DNA of 64,000 bases from Paenibacillus sp. R14(2021) (GCF_019431355.1 NZ_CP080269.1:248001-312000), one strand, 5' to 3'; positions 16,562-25,966 are shown, counted from the first letter of the stretch. A program made the numbers and translations. Notes: generated by a model not told the origin, from the letters alone.

Positions 16562-16837
16562 ATGAACAAAACGGAACTGATTGCGAAAGTAGCCGAATTG
16601 ACTGACCTTTCCAAGAAAGATGCTTCCAAAGCGGTTGATGCCGTATTTGATGCCATCTCCGACTCGCTGCAAGGCGGGGATAAAGTACAATTGGTAGGCT
16701 TCGGAAACTTCGAGGTGAAAAGCCGCGAAGCGCGTAAAGGCCGCAACCCGCAAACGGGTGAAGAGATCGACATTCCAGCGAGCAAAATCCCGTCTTTCAA
16801 AGCGGGTAAATCTCTTAAAGATCTAGTCTCCAAATAA
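16562..16837 (+). CDS. hbs: HU-type nucleoid protein
   Basis: Non-specific DNA-bending protein of the nucleoid. The 91-residue product is a canonical [14 protein letters not shown] start, GFGNFEV turn, beta-arm RNPQTGEEI and C-terminal [21 protein letters not shown] at 16547-16556 sets the start at ATG 16562. It lies between spoIVA and mtrB as in B. subtilis, but mtrA (folE) is missing and a tRNA gene takes its place. Confidence 0.97.
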   Translation: MNKTELIAKVAELTDLSKKDASKAVDAVFDAISDSLQGGDKVQLVGFGNFEVKSREARKGRNPQTGEEIDIPASKIPSFKAGKSLKDLVSK

Positions 16838-16860
16838 GAAGCGGCTTTGCCGTTTGATGA

Positions 16861-16892
16861 CGTCCGGGTGCAATTTGCGCCCGGGCGTTTTT
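16861..16892 (+). terminator. Terminator after hbs
   Basis: CGTCCGGGTGCA (16861-16872) pairs fully with TGCGCCCGGGCG (16876-16887), 12 bp with G-T wobbles, followed by TTTTTC. Confidence 0.9.
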
Positions 16893-16916
16893 CATTTATA
16901 GGGCCGCCCGTTTCTA

Positions 16917-16945
16917 TTGACAAGTACAGGTAATTCCAGTAGACT
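16917..16945 (+). promoter_or_regulatory. Promoter of the tRNA-Pro gene
   Basis: TTGACA (16917-16922), 17-nt spacer, TAGACT (16940-16945). The predicted start near 16952 lies about 30 nt before the tRNA. Confidence 0.75.
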
Positions 16946-16983
16946 GTTGTTTGCAGTTCTTGGGTTTGCAGCCATACGAACGT

Positions 16984-17060
16984 CGGGTGTTAGCTCAGCT
17001 TGGTAGAGCGCTACCTTGGGGTGGTAGAGGTCGCCAGTTCAAATCCGGTACACCCGACCA
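16984..17060 (+). tRNA. tRNA-Pro, anticodon GGG
   Basis: A 77-nt cloverleaf with acceptor CGGGTGT/ACACCCG, D arm GCTC/GAGC, anticodon stem CTACC/GGTAG with loop TTGGGGT (anticodon GGG) and encoded CCA at 17058-17060. The T stem GCCAG/CCGGT carries an A-C mismatch at the 52-62 pair; the T loop TTCAAAT is normal. It reads CCC and perhaps CCU codons. It has its own promoter and terminator. Confidence 0.93.
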
Positions 17061-17083
17061 GCATTGACATGGAACACCAGCAG

Positions 17084-17119
17084 CTGCTATCTCGAGAAAG
17101 CGATCGAGGGCAGTTTTTT
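17084..17119 (+). terminator. Terminator after tRNA-Pro
   Basis: CTGC (17084) pairs with GCAG (17110-17113) and CTCGA (17091) with TCGAG (17104-17108); six T's follow at 17114-17119. Confidence 0.7.
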
Positions 17120-17194
17120 AAACTATCGGCAAGAATTAAGCTTAATGAAACGATGGATGAACGCGATCATAATCCCCTGAGGAGGACAGAGCCT

Positions 17195-17422
17195 ATGACG
17201 GACTTGAATGGCGAATATATTGTGGTGAAAGCGAAAGCACAGGGCGTACAGGTGATTGGCCTGACTCGCGGGCAGGATACGAAATTTCATCACACGGAGA
17301 AGCTCGACAAGGGCGAAGTGCTCATCTGCCAGTTCACGGACCATACATCTGCTATAAAAATTCGCGGCAAAGCTACGGTAATAACCAAGTACGGCACCGT
17401 CGATACAGAAGATGAACGTTAG
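17195..17422 (+). CDS. mtrB: Trp RNA-binding attenuation protein (TRAP)
   Basis: Forms an 11-mer ring that, when loaded with tryptophan, binds (G/U)AG repeats in trp leader RNA. The 75-residue product keeps the family core: [23 protein letters not shown], with the KFHH and KL segments of the RNA-binding face, and [21 protein letters not shown] at 17178-17186 gives ATG 17195. Its target is visible in the same window at 27526-27585. Unlike B. subtilis, mtrA is not next to it. Confidence 0.96.
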   Translation: MTDLNGEYIVVKAKAQGVQVIGLTRGQDTKFHHTEKLDKGEVLICQFTDHTSAIKIRGKATVITKYGTVDTEDER

Positions 17423-17449
17423 AAAAAAGCAGGCATAGCCTGCTTTTTT
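17423..17449. terminator. Bidirectional terminator after mtrB
   Basis: AAAAAAGCAGGC ATA GCCTGCTTTTTT: a perfect stem with A and T runs on both sides. Confidence 0.93.
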
Positions 17450-17502
17450 AATTTGTACACTAAGAGAAAGCGGATATTCGATATGCGGAAGGCGGATGCT
17501 TC

Positions 17503-18036
17503 ATGTCGCATTGGAAGGGACTTCTCTTAGCTTGTTCGGCCACACTGATGATTACGCTGGCGATAACTGTGTTACCGAATACAGAGCACCGCATGATGCA
17601 AATGAAAAGCGATGTGTCGGTATTCCATCCCGTGCCGCTCAAACGCCTCAGCACGTCAGTAGTCGTGGATTCCATGCTGAGCCTGGGCCTTGACCTAAAG
17701 GTGAAGAAAGTGGCTTGGAACGGGTCTATACTGACCGTCGATTTATCGAATGAGGAATATGGGAATGATGTTGGTATATGGATGGGCGATTTACAGCAGC
17801 TGCTCGAGCTTGCTTTCCAGCGTACGGACAATGTGAGCCGAGTGCTTGTGCGCTTCGTTACGCCTTTGCAGCCGGAAGCAGACGATGTCCGGAGCGAAGT
17901 GCGGCTGCTCGCCGCCGTTGACGTTAGACGAAGCGACGCGTGGTTGTCCACAGAACTGTCAAACTTAAGCGCCGCAAAGCCGTTTCAGGATGAAATCTGG
18001 CGGAAGCGCCTGCGTTTGTCCGTGTCTCAGTTGTAG
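17503..18036 (+). CDS. Membrane-anchored protein, possibly GerMN-like
   Basis: A 177-residue protein not clearly recognised. An N-terminal hydrophobic helix (residues 7-24) suggests a signal anchor with the rest outside. The segment VKKVAWNGSILTVDLSNEEYG followed by a helical stretch and VSRVLVRF resembles the fold pattern of GerMN domains in spore and germination proteins, but similarity is remote. No strong SD is seen before ATG 17503. It precedes hepS by 79 nt and may be the first gene of the menaquinone operon. Confidence 0.6.
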   Translation: MSHWKGLLLACSATLMITLAITVLPNTEHRMMQMKSDVSVFHPVPLKRLSTSVVVDSMLSLGLDLKVKKVAWNGSILTVDLSNEEYGNDVGIWMGDLQQLLELAFQRTDNVSRVLVRFVTPLQPEADDVRSEVRLLAAVDVRRSDAWLSTELSNLSAAKPFQDEIWRKRLRLSVSQL

Positions 18037-18115
18037 CGAAACCAGAAACATAGTGATATAATTGTTTAGATTATAATGCAGCCATCTTTCGCTGTACTGT
18101 CCGGAGGCTAGGCCA

Positions 18116-18985
18116 ATGAAACCTTATAAGATTCCCGAAATCGCGAAAAAGTACGTTGAATACGATATGATTCAAGCCCATACAGAGCTGCCGGATTTCC
18201 CCGAAACGAGAATCAGGCTGCTCTTCACATTTTTGGCCAATCAGCGTACGCCGATGCTGCACAGCGAGCTGTACTCGCTCGTCGTCTCTCTCGTGCAGAT
18301 GGGTATGGATACCCATGATGAGATTGATTCGGCATCAGGCCGGCTAGCCGAGAAAGAAATGCGTTCGCGCCAGCTGAAGGTGCTTGCGGGCGATTACTTC
18401 AGCAGCAGGTTCTATCAACTTCTCGCTCAGGCTGGTCAAGTGGACATGATCCGCCGAATCAGCGACGGCGTATGCGAAGTAAATAAGCTCAAGGTTAATC
18501 TGTACATGAAAATGAAGCAGCTCAAGCTGACAGCCGAGGAGTACTTGAACCAGTGCGTCCAGCTGAAGATCGAGCTTTTTACTGCGTTTACGGCTATCTT
18601 GGATGAGAAGATGTCAGGGATCTGGGCGGAGCTGCTGCAAGGTTTCGGACGCTGCGAGGTCGTGTTGGACGAGCTGATGCGCAGCGAGAAGCCGGAACGG
18701 TTCAGCGACAGCTGGGCCTACTGGCATGTGCTCCAGGTCGGAACTGAAGAAGAGAAACGCAGATTGTCCGAACAGCTGCATGAGCCTTCGTTCATCGCTT
18801 CATTGATTTCTACGTATGACGTTCGCGGTCAGCTGGCTGACAAACTGAGACAATCCGTAGCGCATATGCAGGGCATTGTTTCGAAGTTGGAGTCCGACAA
18901 GCTGATGCGCGAGCTGCAACAGATCGGAGAGACGTTCTTGCGTCCTCTCCTGCCGGCGGCTTCCGCCCTCAACGAGAGAAGGTAG
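18116..18985 (+). CDS. hepS: Heptaprenyl diphosphate synthase component 1
   Basis: Regulatory subunit of the two-component heptaprenyl diphosphate synthase that makes the menaquinone side chain; the catalytic subunit is hepT at 22076. The 289-residue helical product shows the family landmarks KVLAGDYFSSRFYQLLAQAG (about residues 97-116), INKLKVNLY-like VNKLKVNLYMKMK and a long C-terminal helix. It lacks DDxxD motifs, as expected. TCCGGAGG precedes ATG 18116. In B. subtilis hepS-menH-hepT are contiguous; here three genes are inserted. Confidence 0.9.
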   Translation: MKPYKIPEIAKKYVEYDMIQAHTELPDFPETRIRLLFTFLANQRTPMLHSELYSLVVSLVQMGMDTHDEIDSASGRLAEKEMRSRQLKVLAGDYFSSRFYQLLAQAGQVDMIRRISDGVCEVNKLKVNLYMKMKQLKLTAEEYLNQCVQLKIELFTAFTAILDEKMSGIWAELLQGFGRCEVVLDELMRSEKPERFSDSWAYWHVLQVGTEEEKRRLSEQLHEPSFIASLISTYDVRGQLADKLRQSVAHMQGIVSKLESDKLMRELQQIGETFLRPLLPAASALNERR

Positions 18986-18996
18986 GGTGACTTAAA

Positions 18997-19716
18997 TTGC
19001 AATCCAATTCAAAAGAACAACATGTACATGCCGTATTTGAGAGCATCGCGCCCAAATACGATTTAATGAATGATTTGCTCAGCTTCCGCAGGCATAAAGC
19101 TTGGCGTGCGTTCACGATGCGCAAGATGGGCGTGAAGCAGGGAGAAACCGCAATCGATCTGTGCTGCGGCACATGTGATTGGACAATAGCGCTGGCTCGC
19201 GCGAGCGGCAGCGGCGACATGGTGGGCCTCGACTTCAGCCAGAACATGCTGGACGTCGGCAAGCAGAAAGTAGTTCGCGAAGGACTGGATAAGCAAATTT
19301 CGCTCATCCAAGGCAATGCGATGGAACTGCCTTTCGAGGATAACCGATTTGATTTCGCGACAATCGGCTTCGGTCTTCGGAATGTACCGGATTTGGAGCA
19401 GGTGCTCCGCGAAATGAAGCGCGTCGTCAAGCCCGGCGGACATGTCGTGTGCTTGGAATTGTCCAAGCCGGTATGGCAGCCGTTTAAATCCATTTATTAT
19501 TTCTATTTCGAACATATTTTGCCGGCATTAGGCAAGCTGTTCGCTAAGCGGTACGAGCAGTACAAGTGGCTTCCGGAATCGCTGAAGGCGTTCCCGGACT
19601 CCAATCAGCTGGCGGATAAATTCCGTGAGATCGGCCTCCGCAACGTTCATGCCTATCCGCTGACAGGCGGCATCGCGGCTTTACACATGGGGACGAAGGG
19701 AACGGACAACGCATGA
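18997..19716 (+). CDS. menG: Demethylmenaquinone methyltransferase
   Basis: SAM-dependent last step of menaquinone synthesis (MenG/UbiE, called MenH or GerCB in older work). Rossmann motif [13 protein letters not shown] (about residues 49-61), the [15 protein letters not shown] block and [11 protein letters not shown] end identify the family. Start TTG 18997 follows AAGGTAGGGTGA. It ends in an ATGA overlap with mqnP. The enzyme is used by both the classical and the futalosine routes. Confidence 0.95.
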   Translation: MQSNSKEQHVHAVFESIAPKYDLMNDLLSFRRHKAWRAFTMRKMGVKQGETAIDLCCGTCDWTIALARASGSGDMVGLDFSQNMLDVGKQKVVREGLDKQISLIQGNAMELPFEDNRFDFATIGFGLRNVPDLEQVLREMKRVVKPGGHVVCLELSKPVWQPFKSIYYFYFEHILPALGKLFAKRYEQYKWLPESLKAFPDSNQLADKFREIGLRNVHAYPLTGGIAALHMGTKGTDNA

Positions 19717-20588
19717 TTCGCAAAACACGCATTATTTTGGAAATGATCAAAGTAGAACATACGATATTCGCGCTGCCATTCGCGTTCATGGGAGCCCTTC
19801 TCGGAGCGGTAGCGCTGGAGAAGCGGCTGCCAAGCTGGGCGGAAATCGGCTGGATTATTCTCGCCATGGTCGGCGCGCGCAGTGCAGCGATGGGGCTGAA
19901 CCGCGTCATCGACCGCGTCATTGATGCCAAGAACCCGCGTACCGCGAAACGGGCGATTCCGGCAGGATTACTGCGTGCAGGCGAAGTCAGCTTGTTCATT
20001 GCGGTGTCCTTTGTCGTGTTGTTTATCGCAGCCTCCCAGCTTGACCCGATCTGTATCAAATTGATGCCGATCGCGGTATTCTTCTTGGTTCTGTATTCCT
20101 ACACCAAGCGCTTCACCTGGCTTTGCCACGTGGTGCTCGGCTTGACGATCGGGCTTGCGCCGCTTGGCGGCTGGGTCGCGGTCACTGGACACTTCGGGAC
20201 GGCAGCGTGGGTGTTGTATTGCTCAGTCGTTTGCTGGCTCGCCGGTTTTGATATTATTTATGCTTGTCAGGATTTCGAATTTGACCGCAAGGAAGGCGTT
20301 TATTCCATTCCATCGCGGTTTGGTGTTAACGGCGGGTTGCAAATCGCGCGTGCTTTCCATGCTTTGACCGCTGTTGGATTTATTTCCTTATATTGGTTAA
20401 CGGACTTAAGCTGGCTGTACTTAATCGGCGCAATCGCATCAATTGCTATACTTTGCTACGAGCATTTGATCGTTAGAGCCGACGATATGAGCCGCGTACA
20501 GACCGCTTTCTTCACTATGAACGGCACGCTCAGCATTATATTGTTTGCCTTCACGCTGCTTGATTTGGCGGTGTTGCATCAATGGTAA
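19713..20588 (+). CDS. mqnP: UbiA-family prenyltransferase, likely MqnP
   Basis: Membrane prenyltransferase that attaches the polyprenyl chain to the aromatic menaquinone precursor. Two Asp-rich motifs are visible: [15 protein letters not shown] (about 64-78) and DFEFDRKEG (about 190-198), in a protein with about eight hydrophobic helices (291 residues). Company with ubiX and mqnA favours MqnP over MenA or UbiA. It overlaps menG by 4 nt and ubiX by 7 nt. Confidence 0.88.
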   Translation: MIRKTRIILEMIKVEHTIFALPFAFMGALLGAVALEKRLPSWAEIGWIILAMVGARSAAMGLNRVIDRVIDAKNPRTAKRAIPAGLLRAGEVSLFIAVSFVVLFIAASQLDPICIKLMPIAVFFLVLYSYTKRFTWLCHVVLGLTIGLAPLGGWVAVTGHFGTAAWVLYCSVVCWLAGFDIIYACQDFEFDRKEGVYSIPSRFGVNGGLQIARAFHALTAVGFISLYWLTDLSWLYLIGAIASIAILCYEHLIVRADDMSRVQTAFFTMNGTLSIILFAFTLLDLAVLHQW

Positions 20589-21250
20589 TTGAAGCGAGCA
20601 TCAAGCCTGCGTCCCGCAAACGATGGGTGGTCGGCATTACAGGCGCGAGCGGGTCCATCTACGGCATCCGATTGATCAGCTGGTTGATAGACAACGGCGT
20701 TGACGTTCACGCCGTTATTACGGAAGCAGGCTGGCGCGTGCTTAAGGAAGAGCTCGGCTGGGAAACGACGAAGCGACAAGCGGTGATCGCAGCCGCTTTC
20801 CCGGACGCACTTGAGAACGGGACGCTTGTACTTCATCCTAATGCGGATATCGGCGCTTCGATCGCGAGCGGCTCATTCCGGGTTGAAGGCATGATCATTA
20901 TGCCTTGCTCCATGGGGACGCTGGCCTCCGTCGCGCACGGCATTTCGGATGATTTGATGACGAGAGCCGCGGATGTTATGCTGAAGGAAGGCCGCAAGCT
21001 GCTGATCGTACCGCGGGAAACGCCGCTGCATGCGATTCATTTGGAGAATATGCTTACGCTGGCCAAGCTTGGCGTCAAAATCATTCCGGCGATGCCGGCT
21101 TTCTACTACGGTCCGCAAAGCATTGATGATATGGTTGATTTCTTAGTCGGGAAAGTGCTTGATCAGCTTCCGCTGGATCATGATTTGTACAGAAGATGGG
21201 GAGATGAACAGCATGGGGTTAAATCGCCCGATCACCGTCGGTCGCATTGA
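20582..21250 (+). CDS. ubiX: Flavin prenyltransferase UbiX-type
   Basis: Prenylates FMN to make the cofactor of UbiD-type decarboxylases; in futalosine-route organisms the pair is MqnL/MqnM or UbiD/UbiX. The 222-residue product has GITGASGSIYG (about 18-28), the MIIMPCSMGTLASVAHG segment and LIVPRETPLH near residue 141. Its last 38 nt overlap mqnA in another frame. The C-terminal tail (about 190-222) is basic and probably disordered. The matching UbiD-type gene is not in the window. Confidence 0.9.
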   Translation: MVIEASIKPASRKRWVVGITGASGSIYGIRLISWLIDNGVDVHAVITEAGWRVLKEELGWETTKRQAVIAAAFPDALENGTLVLHPNADIGASIASGSFRVEGMIIMPCSMGTLASVAHGISDDLMTRAADVMLKEGRKLLIVPRETPLHAIHLENMLTLAKLGVKIIPAMPAFYYGPQSIDDMVDFLVGKVLDQLPLDHDLYRRWGDEQHGVKSPDHRRSH

Positions 21251-22079
21251 CTATGCGAACGTTTGGCCTATTTTTCATTACGCGGAAGAACAGCTTCCGC
21301 CGGAACGTTTTCATATCGATAAACGGGTGCCGGCTGCACTGAACAGAGCACTTAAGCAGGGAGAAATCGACATTACGTCGATGTCATCCTTCGCCTATGC
21401 GGCGAATGCCGAGGATTACTTGGTTTTCCCCGATTTGTCCGTCAGCGCGAAGGGGCGCGTCAATTCCATTCTGCTCTTCCTGAAGAAGCCGCTTGAAGAA
21501 GTGCTGATGGGGCGGATCGCCTTGACGGCAACGTCGGCAACCTCGGTGGTCTTGCTCAAAATCCTAATGAAACTTTACTACAAAGCGGAACCGTCCTACG
21601 TGACGATGGAGCCTTCGCTTGATGAGATGCTTGAGGAAGCGGACGCAGCGCTGCTGATTGGCGATTCGGCGATTCATGCTTCTTGGGCCAATAAGGAGCG
21701 GGGTCTTACCGTTATCGACTTGGGCGAGCTTTGGCGCAACTGGACAGGTTATGGCATGACATTCGCGCTAGTGGCCGTTCGCAAGGAGATAGCGCAAGCG
21801 GATCCTAGAGCGGTGTCAGAGGTCTTGCATGCCATGACGACGAGCAAGGAACGAAGCTTGCGGAACTTGGAACCGCTGGTGGCCAAAGCCTGCGCTCAGT
21901 TAGGCGGCGAGGCTTCGTATTGGACTCGATATTTTAACGAGCTGCACTATAATTTCGGATCGGACGAGCAGGCGGGACTTATGTTGTATTTCGATTATGC
22001 GCATCAGCTGGGCCTGCTGCCGCATGAAGTACAGCTGCAATTTTTTGCAGACCATGCTGCCCTTAAGGTGAACGAATGA
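21213..22079 (+). CDS. mqnA: Chorismate dehydratase MqnA
   Basis: Converts chorismate to 3-enolpyruvylbenzoate, entry step of the futalosine menaquinone pathway. The 288-residue product has a periplasmic-binding-protein-like fold with VGRIDYANVWPIF at the start, DITSMSSFAYA and ALLIGDSAIHA blocks typical of MqnA/MqnD. ATG 21213 is preferred since GGGGAG (21198-21203) sits 9 nt upstream and touches the alternative ATG 21204. It overlaps ubiX by 38 nt and hepT by 4 nt. Confidence 0.92.
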   Translation: MGLNRPITVGRIDYANVWPIFHYAEEQLPPERFHIDKRVPAALNRALKQGEIDITSMSSFAYAANAEDYLVFPDLSVSAKGRVNSILLFLKKPLEEVLMGRIALTATSATSVVLLKILMKLYYKAEPSYVTMEPSLDEMLEEADAALLIGDSAIHASWANKERGLTVIDLGELWRNWTGYGMTFALVAVRKEIAQADPRAVSEVLHAMTTSKERSLRNLEPLVAKACAQLGGEASYWTRYFNELHYNFGSDEQAGLMLYFDYAHQLGLLPHEVQLQFFADHAALKVNE

Positions 22080-23050
22080 AACTACTTGATATTTACGCCA
22101 AAATGAAAAGCGACTTGGATGCGATCGAGGGTCAGCTTGCGCGCAGCGTGACTTCGGATCATGCACTCTTAAGTGATGCGTCCACGCATCTGCTCAAAGC
22201 AGGCGGTAAGCGGATACGTCCTGTTTTTGTGCTGCTTGCCGGAAAGTTCGGCACCTATGAGCTCAGTGTGCTTGAGAGAGTCGCCGTCCCGCTTGAGCTA
22301 ATTCATATGGCTTCGCTCGTTCATGACGATGTCATTGACAATGCAGAGACCCGGCGCGGTCAGCTGACCGTCAAGTCGAAGTGGGACAACCGTATTGCGA
22401 TGTATACAGGAGATTACATATACGGCAAAGCGCTGGCGCTCGTGACGGAGCTGGAAAATCCGCAAATCCACCAAATTTTGTCCAAAGCGATGGTGGAGAT
22501 GTGCATCGGCGAAATGGAACAGATTCGGGATTTCTTCAACACGGAGCAGTCTGTCCGCAACTATTTGCTGCGCATTCGGCGCAAGACCGCGCTTTTAATC
22601 GCCATCAGCTGTCAGCTTGGCGCCATTGCATCAGGTGCAGACCGCAGAACGGCTAACCTGTTGTACCGATTCGGCTACAATGTCGGCATGGCGTTCCAAA
22701 TCCGCGACGACTTGCTAGATCTGCTCGGCACCGAGAAGCAGATCGGCAAACCGCCTGGTTCCGACATTAAACAAGGCAATATTACGCTGCCTGTACTGCT
22801 CGCGCTTCAGGAGCCGAAGATCGCCGGGGAGCTTCTTGTCGAAATAAATAATATTCATACATCTAACGGTGCAGGGGAAACCAAAAAGGCGTTGAACATT
22901 ATACGTAAGAGCGCTGGCATCGGTATCGCGGAAGAGATGGCTACCAGGTACATCAACAAAGCGATTGACGCGCTGAGCGGCTTGCCGAGCATTTCGGCGA
23001 AAAAGAATTTAACGGATATTGCGCATTTCATTGCGAAACGAAACTACTAA
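22076..23050 (+). CDS. hepT: Heptaprenyl diphosphate synthase component 2
   Basis: Catalytic subunit of the synthase with HepS. Both Asp-rich motifs are present: [13 protein letters not shown] (DDxxD, about 83-95) and QIRDDLLD (about 208-215), plus GGKRIRP near residue 43. Length of 324 residues is typical of long-chain prenyl synthases. It begins in an ATGA overlap with mqnA, so side-chain and ring synthesis are co-translated. ndk follows after 23 nt. Confidence 0.96.
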   Translation: MKLLDIYAKMKSDLDAIEGQLARSVTSDHALLSDASTHLLKAGGKRIRPVFVLLAGKFGTYELSVLERVAVPLELIHMASLVHDDVIDNAETRRGQLTVKSKWDNRIAMYTGDYIYGKALALVTELENPQIHQILSKAMVEMCIGEMEQIRDFFNTEQSVRNYLLRIRRKTALLIAISCQLGAIASGADRRTANLLYRFGYNVGMAFQIRDDLLDLLGTEKQIGKPPGSDIKQGNITLPVLLALQEPKIAGELLVEINNIHTSNGAGETKKALNIIRKSAGIGIAEEMATRYINKAIDALSGLPSISAKKNLTDIAHFIAKRNY

Positions 23051-23073
23051 ACGAGCCTAGGAGGGAAATTCAG

Positions 23074-23517
23074 ATGGAAAGAACATTTCTAATGGTCAAG
23101 CCAGATGGTGTACAGCGGGGCTTAATCGGGGAAATCGTGTCGCGCTTCGAGCGTAAGGGGTTAAAGCTTATTGCCGCTAAGTTTATGCAAATCACGCCGG
23201 AAATAGCGGAACGCCACTATGCAGAGCACATCGGAAAGCCCTTTTATCCGCCGCTTGTAGACTTTGTGACTTCAGGACCGGTATTTGCGATGGTATGGCA
23301 GGGGGATAACGTCATCGCCCTCACGCGCGCAATGATCGGCAAGACGAATGCAGTGGAGGCGGCACCGGGAACGATACGTTCCGATTACGCCGTACATACC
23401 AATTTCAATCTGATTCACGGTTCGGATTCGCTGGAAAGCGCGAATAGGGAGATCGGTATTTTCTTTGCCCCTCACGAATTGCTTCAGTATACACAAACGA
23501 TGGGGCAATGGATTTAA
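23074..23517 (+). CDS. ndk: Nucleoside diphosphate kinase
   Basis: Balances NTP and dNTP pools. The 147-residue product has [13 protein letters not shown] at the start, the catalytic NLIHGSDS (His near residue 115) and ends [18 protein letters not shown] precedes ATG 23074. Order hepT-ndk-cheR-aroC is as in B. subtilis. Confidence 0.97.
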   Translation: MERTFLMVKPDGVQRGLIGEIVSRFERKGLKLIAAKFMQITPEIAERHYAEHIGKPFYPPLVDFVTSGPVFAMVWQGDNVIALTRAMIGKTNAVEAAPGTIRSDYAVHTNFNLIHGSDSLESANREIGIFFAPHELLQYTQTMGQWI

Positions 23518-23562
23518 CCTTTATTTTGTGACCATGTGTCTGTTGCAGCGGGGGGAATCATA

Positions 23563-24345
23563 GTGGAAGACAAAGATTTTTCGCTCTTTATTGAACGGAT
23601 TAAGGCAAAAACCGCAATTGATCTCTCGCAGTACAAAGAAGCCCAAATGAAGCGCCGCCTCATTACGCTCAGACAAAAATACGGATACGACTCATTTGCT
23701 GCGTATTATAAGGACCTGGATCAAGATAAGAAGCTGCTGAACGAGTTTCTTGATCGGATGACAATAAACGTGTCCGAATTCTGGCGTAATCCGAGCCGTT
23801 GGGAAGCGATGGAGAAGAAGTTTCTGCCGGAGTTGTTCAAGTCCGGCGGCCGTGCCAAGATCTGGAGTGCTGCTTGTTCAACGGGCGAAGAGCCGTATAC
23901 ACTCTCCATGCTGATCCACGAGATGGGCATGCAGGACAGAACCTCCATTCTTGCAACTGACCTTGATAACCTTGTACTCCAAAAAGCGATGCAGGGGATT
24001 TATCAGGATCGCTCGATTCGGGATGTTCCAAGCCATTATTTATCCAAATATTTCATGAAACAGAACAATGACGAATTGGCCGTTGCCAGTCAACTGAAGA
24101 AAATCATTACGTTCAAGCAGCAAAACCTGCTGCATGACACCTTTGACAGCGGATTTGATATCATCGTCTGCCGCAACGTGATGATCTACTTTACCGAGGA
24201 AGCGAAGCATCTGCTGTATCATAAATTTTCCCAGGCGCTGAAGCCGGGAGGGATGCTGTTTGTCGGGAGCACGGAACAGATTTTCTCTCCGGCCCAATAC
24301 GACTTCGAGTCGGCCGATACGTTCTTCTACCGCCGTAAGATTTAA
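23563..24345 (+). CDS. cheR: Chemotaxis protein methyltransferase CheR
   Basis: Methylates glutamates of chemoreceptors with SAM. The 260-residue product has the N-terminal all-helical domain (about 1-75) and a SAM-binding domain with WSAACSTGEEPYTLSM (about 101-116), VCRNVMIYF and GGMLFVGSTE. GTG 23563 is set by GGGGGAA at 23550-23556. No other chemotaxis gene is nearby, as in B. subtilis. Confidence 0.96.
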   Translation: MEDKDFSLFIERIKAKTAIDLSQYKEAQMKRRLITLRQKYGYDSFAAYYKDLDQDKKLLNEFLDRMTINVSEFWRNPSRWEAMEKKFLPELFKSGGRAKIWSAACSTGEEPYTLSMLIHEMGMQDRTSILATDLDNLVLQKAMQGIYQDRSIRDVPSHYLSKYFMKQNNDELAVASQLKKIITFKQQNLLHDTFDSGFDIIVCRNVMIYFTEEAKHLLYHKFSQALKPGGMLFVGSTEQIFSPAQYDFESADTFFYRRKI

Positions 24346-24371
24346 CCGGCATGTATAGGGATTTCCAACTT

Positions 24372-24409
24372 CTCCAATACTAAGCGTATCCGAACGTAAA
24401 GTATTGGAG
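24372..24409 (+). promoter_or_regulatory. Hairpin enclosing the SD of the 55-residue gene
   Basis: CTCCAATACT (24372-24381) and AGTATTGGAG (24400-24409) are perfect 10-nt arms; the right arm carries most of GGAGG (24406-24410) used by ATG 24417. No T run follows, so it is not a terminator of cheR. Confidence 0.7.
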
Positions 24410-24416
24410 GTGCGGC

Positions 24417-24584
24417 ATGGACAAACGTAAAGTGATTGCGGCGTACAGGCGCGGTTTTATTAATGTGCAGGAATGCGCCCAAATTCTTGGCATTGACACG
24501 AGTCAAATGCATGGACTTATGAGTGATCCCAATTTGAATGCGGACCCTCAGTTTAAGCGGGGGAAGCAATCCGCAAACGGATAA
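24417..24584 (+). CDS. Small conserved-looking protein with helix-turn-helix-like segment
   Basis: A 55-residue protein (MDKRKVIAAYRRGF...) with no named family that I know. Residues 11-30 (RRGFINVQECAQILGIDTSQ) resemble a helix-turn-helix of the YlxM or sigma-region-4 type; the tail is polar. The SD is TTGGAGGTG, 6 nt before the ATG and within a perfect hairpin. It stands between cheR and aroC and ends at its own terminator. A role in regulation is a guess. Confidence 0.65.
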   Translation: MDKRKVIAAYRRGFINVQECAQILGIDTSQMHGLMSDPNLNADPQFKRGKQSANG

Positions 24585-24595
24585 CGTACGCACAA

Positions 24596-24643
24596 AAGCT
24601 GTTTGCAGCGCCAAATGGGGCCTGCAGGCAGCCTTTTTTATTT
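24596..24643 (+). terminator. Terminator upstream of aroC
   Basis: AGCTGTTTGCAG...GCC pairs with GGGCC...TGCAGGCAGCC with a few wobbles; TTTTTTATTT follows from 24634. Confidence 0.75.
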
Positions 24644-24690
24644 GGATAGGGTGTCCGAAATTGATGCACCCGTGTCGTTACCGCTTTTCC

Positions 24691-24719
24691 TTGTCAAAGC
24701 GTTGACGCTATACTATAAT
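24691..24719 (+). promoter_or_regulatory. Promoter of aroC
   Basis: TTGTCA (24691-24696), 17-nt spacer, TATAAT (24714-24719). Confidence 0.78.
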
Positions 24720-24796
24720 GAGCAAAGATATTTGAGGCAGACATGCATTTCCGAAATTGGACTTTGCGGTGTTCGGGATGAAGGAGGAGCTTTACG

Positions 24797-25966
24797 GTGA
24801 GTTTACGCTATCTGACAGCAGGAGAAACACATGGTCCACAGTTGACGGCGATTATTGAGGGGCTGCCGAGCAACCTACAGCTTGATTTCGAAGAATTGAA
24901 TTTTCAATTGCATCGCAGGCAGAAGGGGCATGGCCGCGGCCGCCGCATGCAAATCGAGAAAGATACCGCAGACGTTGTCGGCGGCGTTCGTCATGGCAAA
25001 ACGACCGGAGCACCGGTTGCGCTTGTCGTAGTGAACAACGACTGGAAGCATTGGACGACGGTTATGAATGTCGAACCGATCGAGGGCAGCGACGAAGAGA
25101 AACGCCGCGTGCATCGTCCCCGTCCGGGACATGCGGATTTGAACGGCGGATTGAAATATAATTTGAAGGATCTTCGCAACGTACTGGAGCGCTCGAGCGC
25201 CCGCGAAACGGCAGCCCGCGTTGCAGTCGGTGCGGTAGCCCGCCAGTTTCTAGCCGCATTCGGCATTAAAGTCGGCGGGCAAGTCATCCGAATCGGCGAG
25301 ATCGAAGCGCCGGCGAACAACTTGCCGCTCGATGAGCTAATTGAGCGAACGGAAGCATCTTCGGTGCGTGTCGTCGATCAGGAGACGGAAGCGAAGATGA
25401 CGGCATATATCGATCAAATCAAAGCCGAAGGCGACTCCATTGGAGGCATCGTCGAGTGCATCGTGGAAGGCGTACCGATCGGACTCGGCAGCCATGTTCA
25501 ATACGATCGCAAGCTGGACGGCCGTATTGCGCAAGCGGTCATGTCCATCAATGCGTTTAAAGGCTGTGAAATCGGCATTGGTTTCGAAGCAGGTACAATT
25601 CGCGGATCACAGGTTCATGATGAGATTATGTACAGCGAAGAACGCGGCTATTACCGAGCAACGAACCGTTTGGGCGGGTTTGAAGGCGGCATGACGAACG
25701 GTGAGCAGATCGTCGTGCGCGGCGTAATGAAGCCGATTCCGACACTGTACAAACCGCTTCAAAGCGTAGATATCGACACGAAAGAACCGTTCACCGCGCA
25801 AGTGGAGCGTTCCGACAGCTGCGCTGTTCCAGCGGCAAGTGTCGTAATGGAGCATGTCGTAGCCTGGGAAGTAGCGAAGGCGTTCCTTGAGAAATTCGGA
25901 GGCGATTCCATGGAAGAGATCCGGGCGAACTACAACAACTATCTTGAACAGCTGAGGAGCTACTAA
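24797..25966 (+). CDS. aroC: Chorismate synthase
   Basis: FMN-dependent last step of the shikimate pathway, giving chorismate for Trp, Tyr, Phe and (through mqnA) menaquinone. The 389-residue product (aroF in B. subtilis usage) shows AGETHGPQL at 8-16, [17 protein letters not shown] (about 37-53), [13 protein letters not shown] and [15 protein letters not shown] 24797 follows AAGGAGG at 24781-24787. aroB overlaps by one base. Confidence 0.97.
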   Translation: MSLRYLTAGETHGPQLTAIIEGLPSNLQLDFEELNFQLHRRQKGHGRGRRMQIEKDTADVVGGVRHGKTTGAPVALVVVNNDWKHWTTVMNVEPIEGSDEEKRRVHRPRPGHADLNGGLKYNLKDLRNVLERSSARETAARVAVGAVARQFLAAFGIKVGGQVIRIGEIEAPANNLPLDELIERTEASSVRVVDQETEAKMTAYIDQIKAEGDSIGGIVECIVEGVPIGLGSHVQYDRKLDGRIAQAVMSINAFKGCEIGIGFEAGTIRGSQVHDEIMYSEERGYYRATNRLGGFEGGMTNGEQIVVRGVMKPIPTLYKPLQSVDIDTKEPFTAQVERSDSCAVPAASVVMEHVVAWEVAKAFLEKFGGDSMEEIRANYNNYLEQLRSY

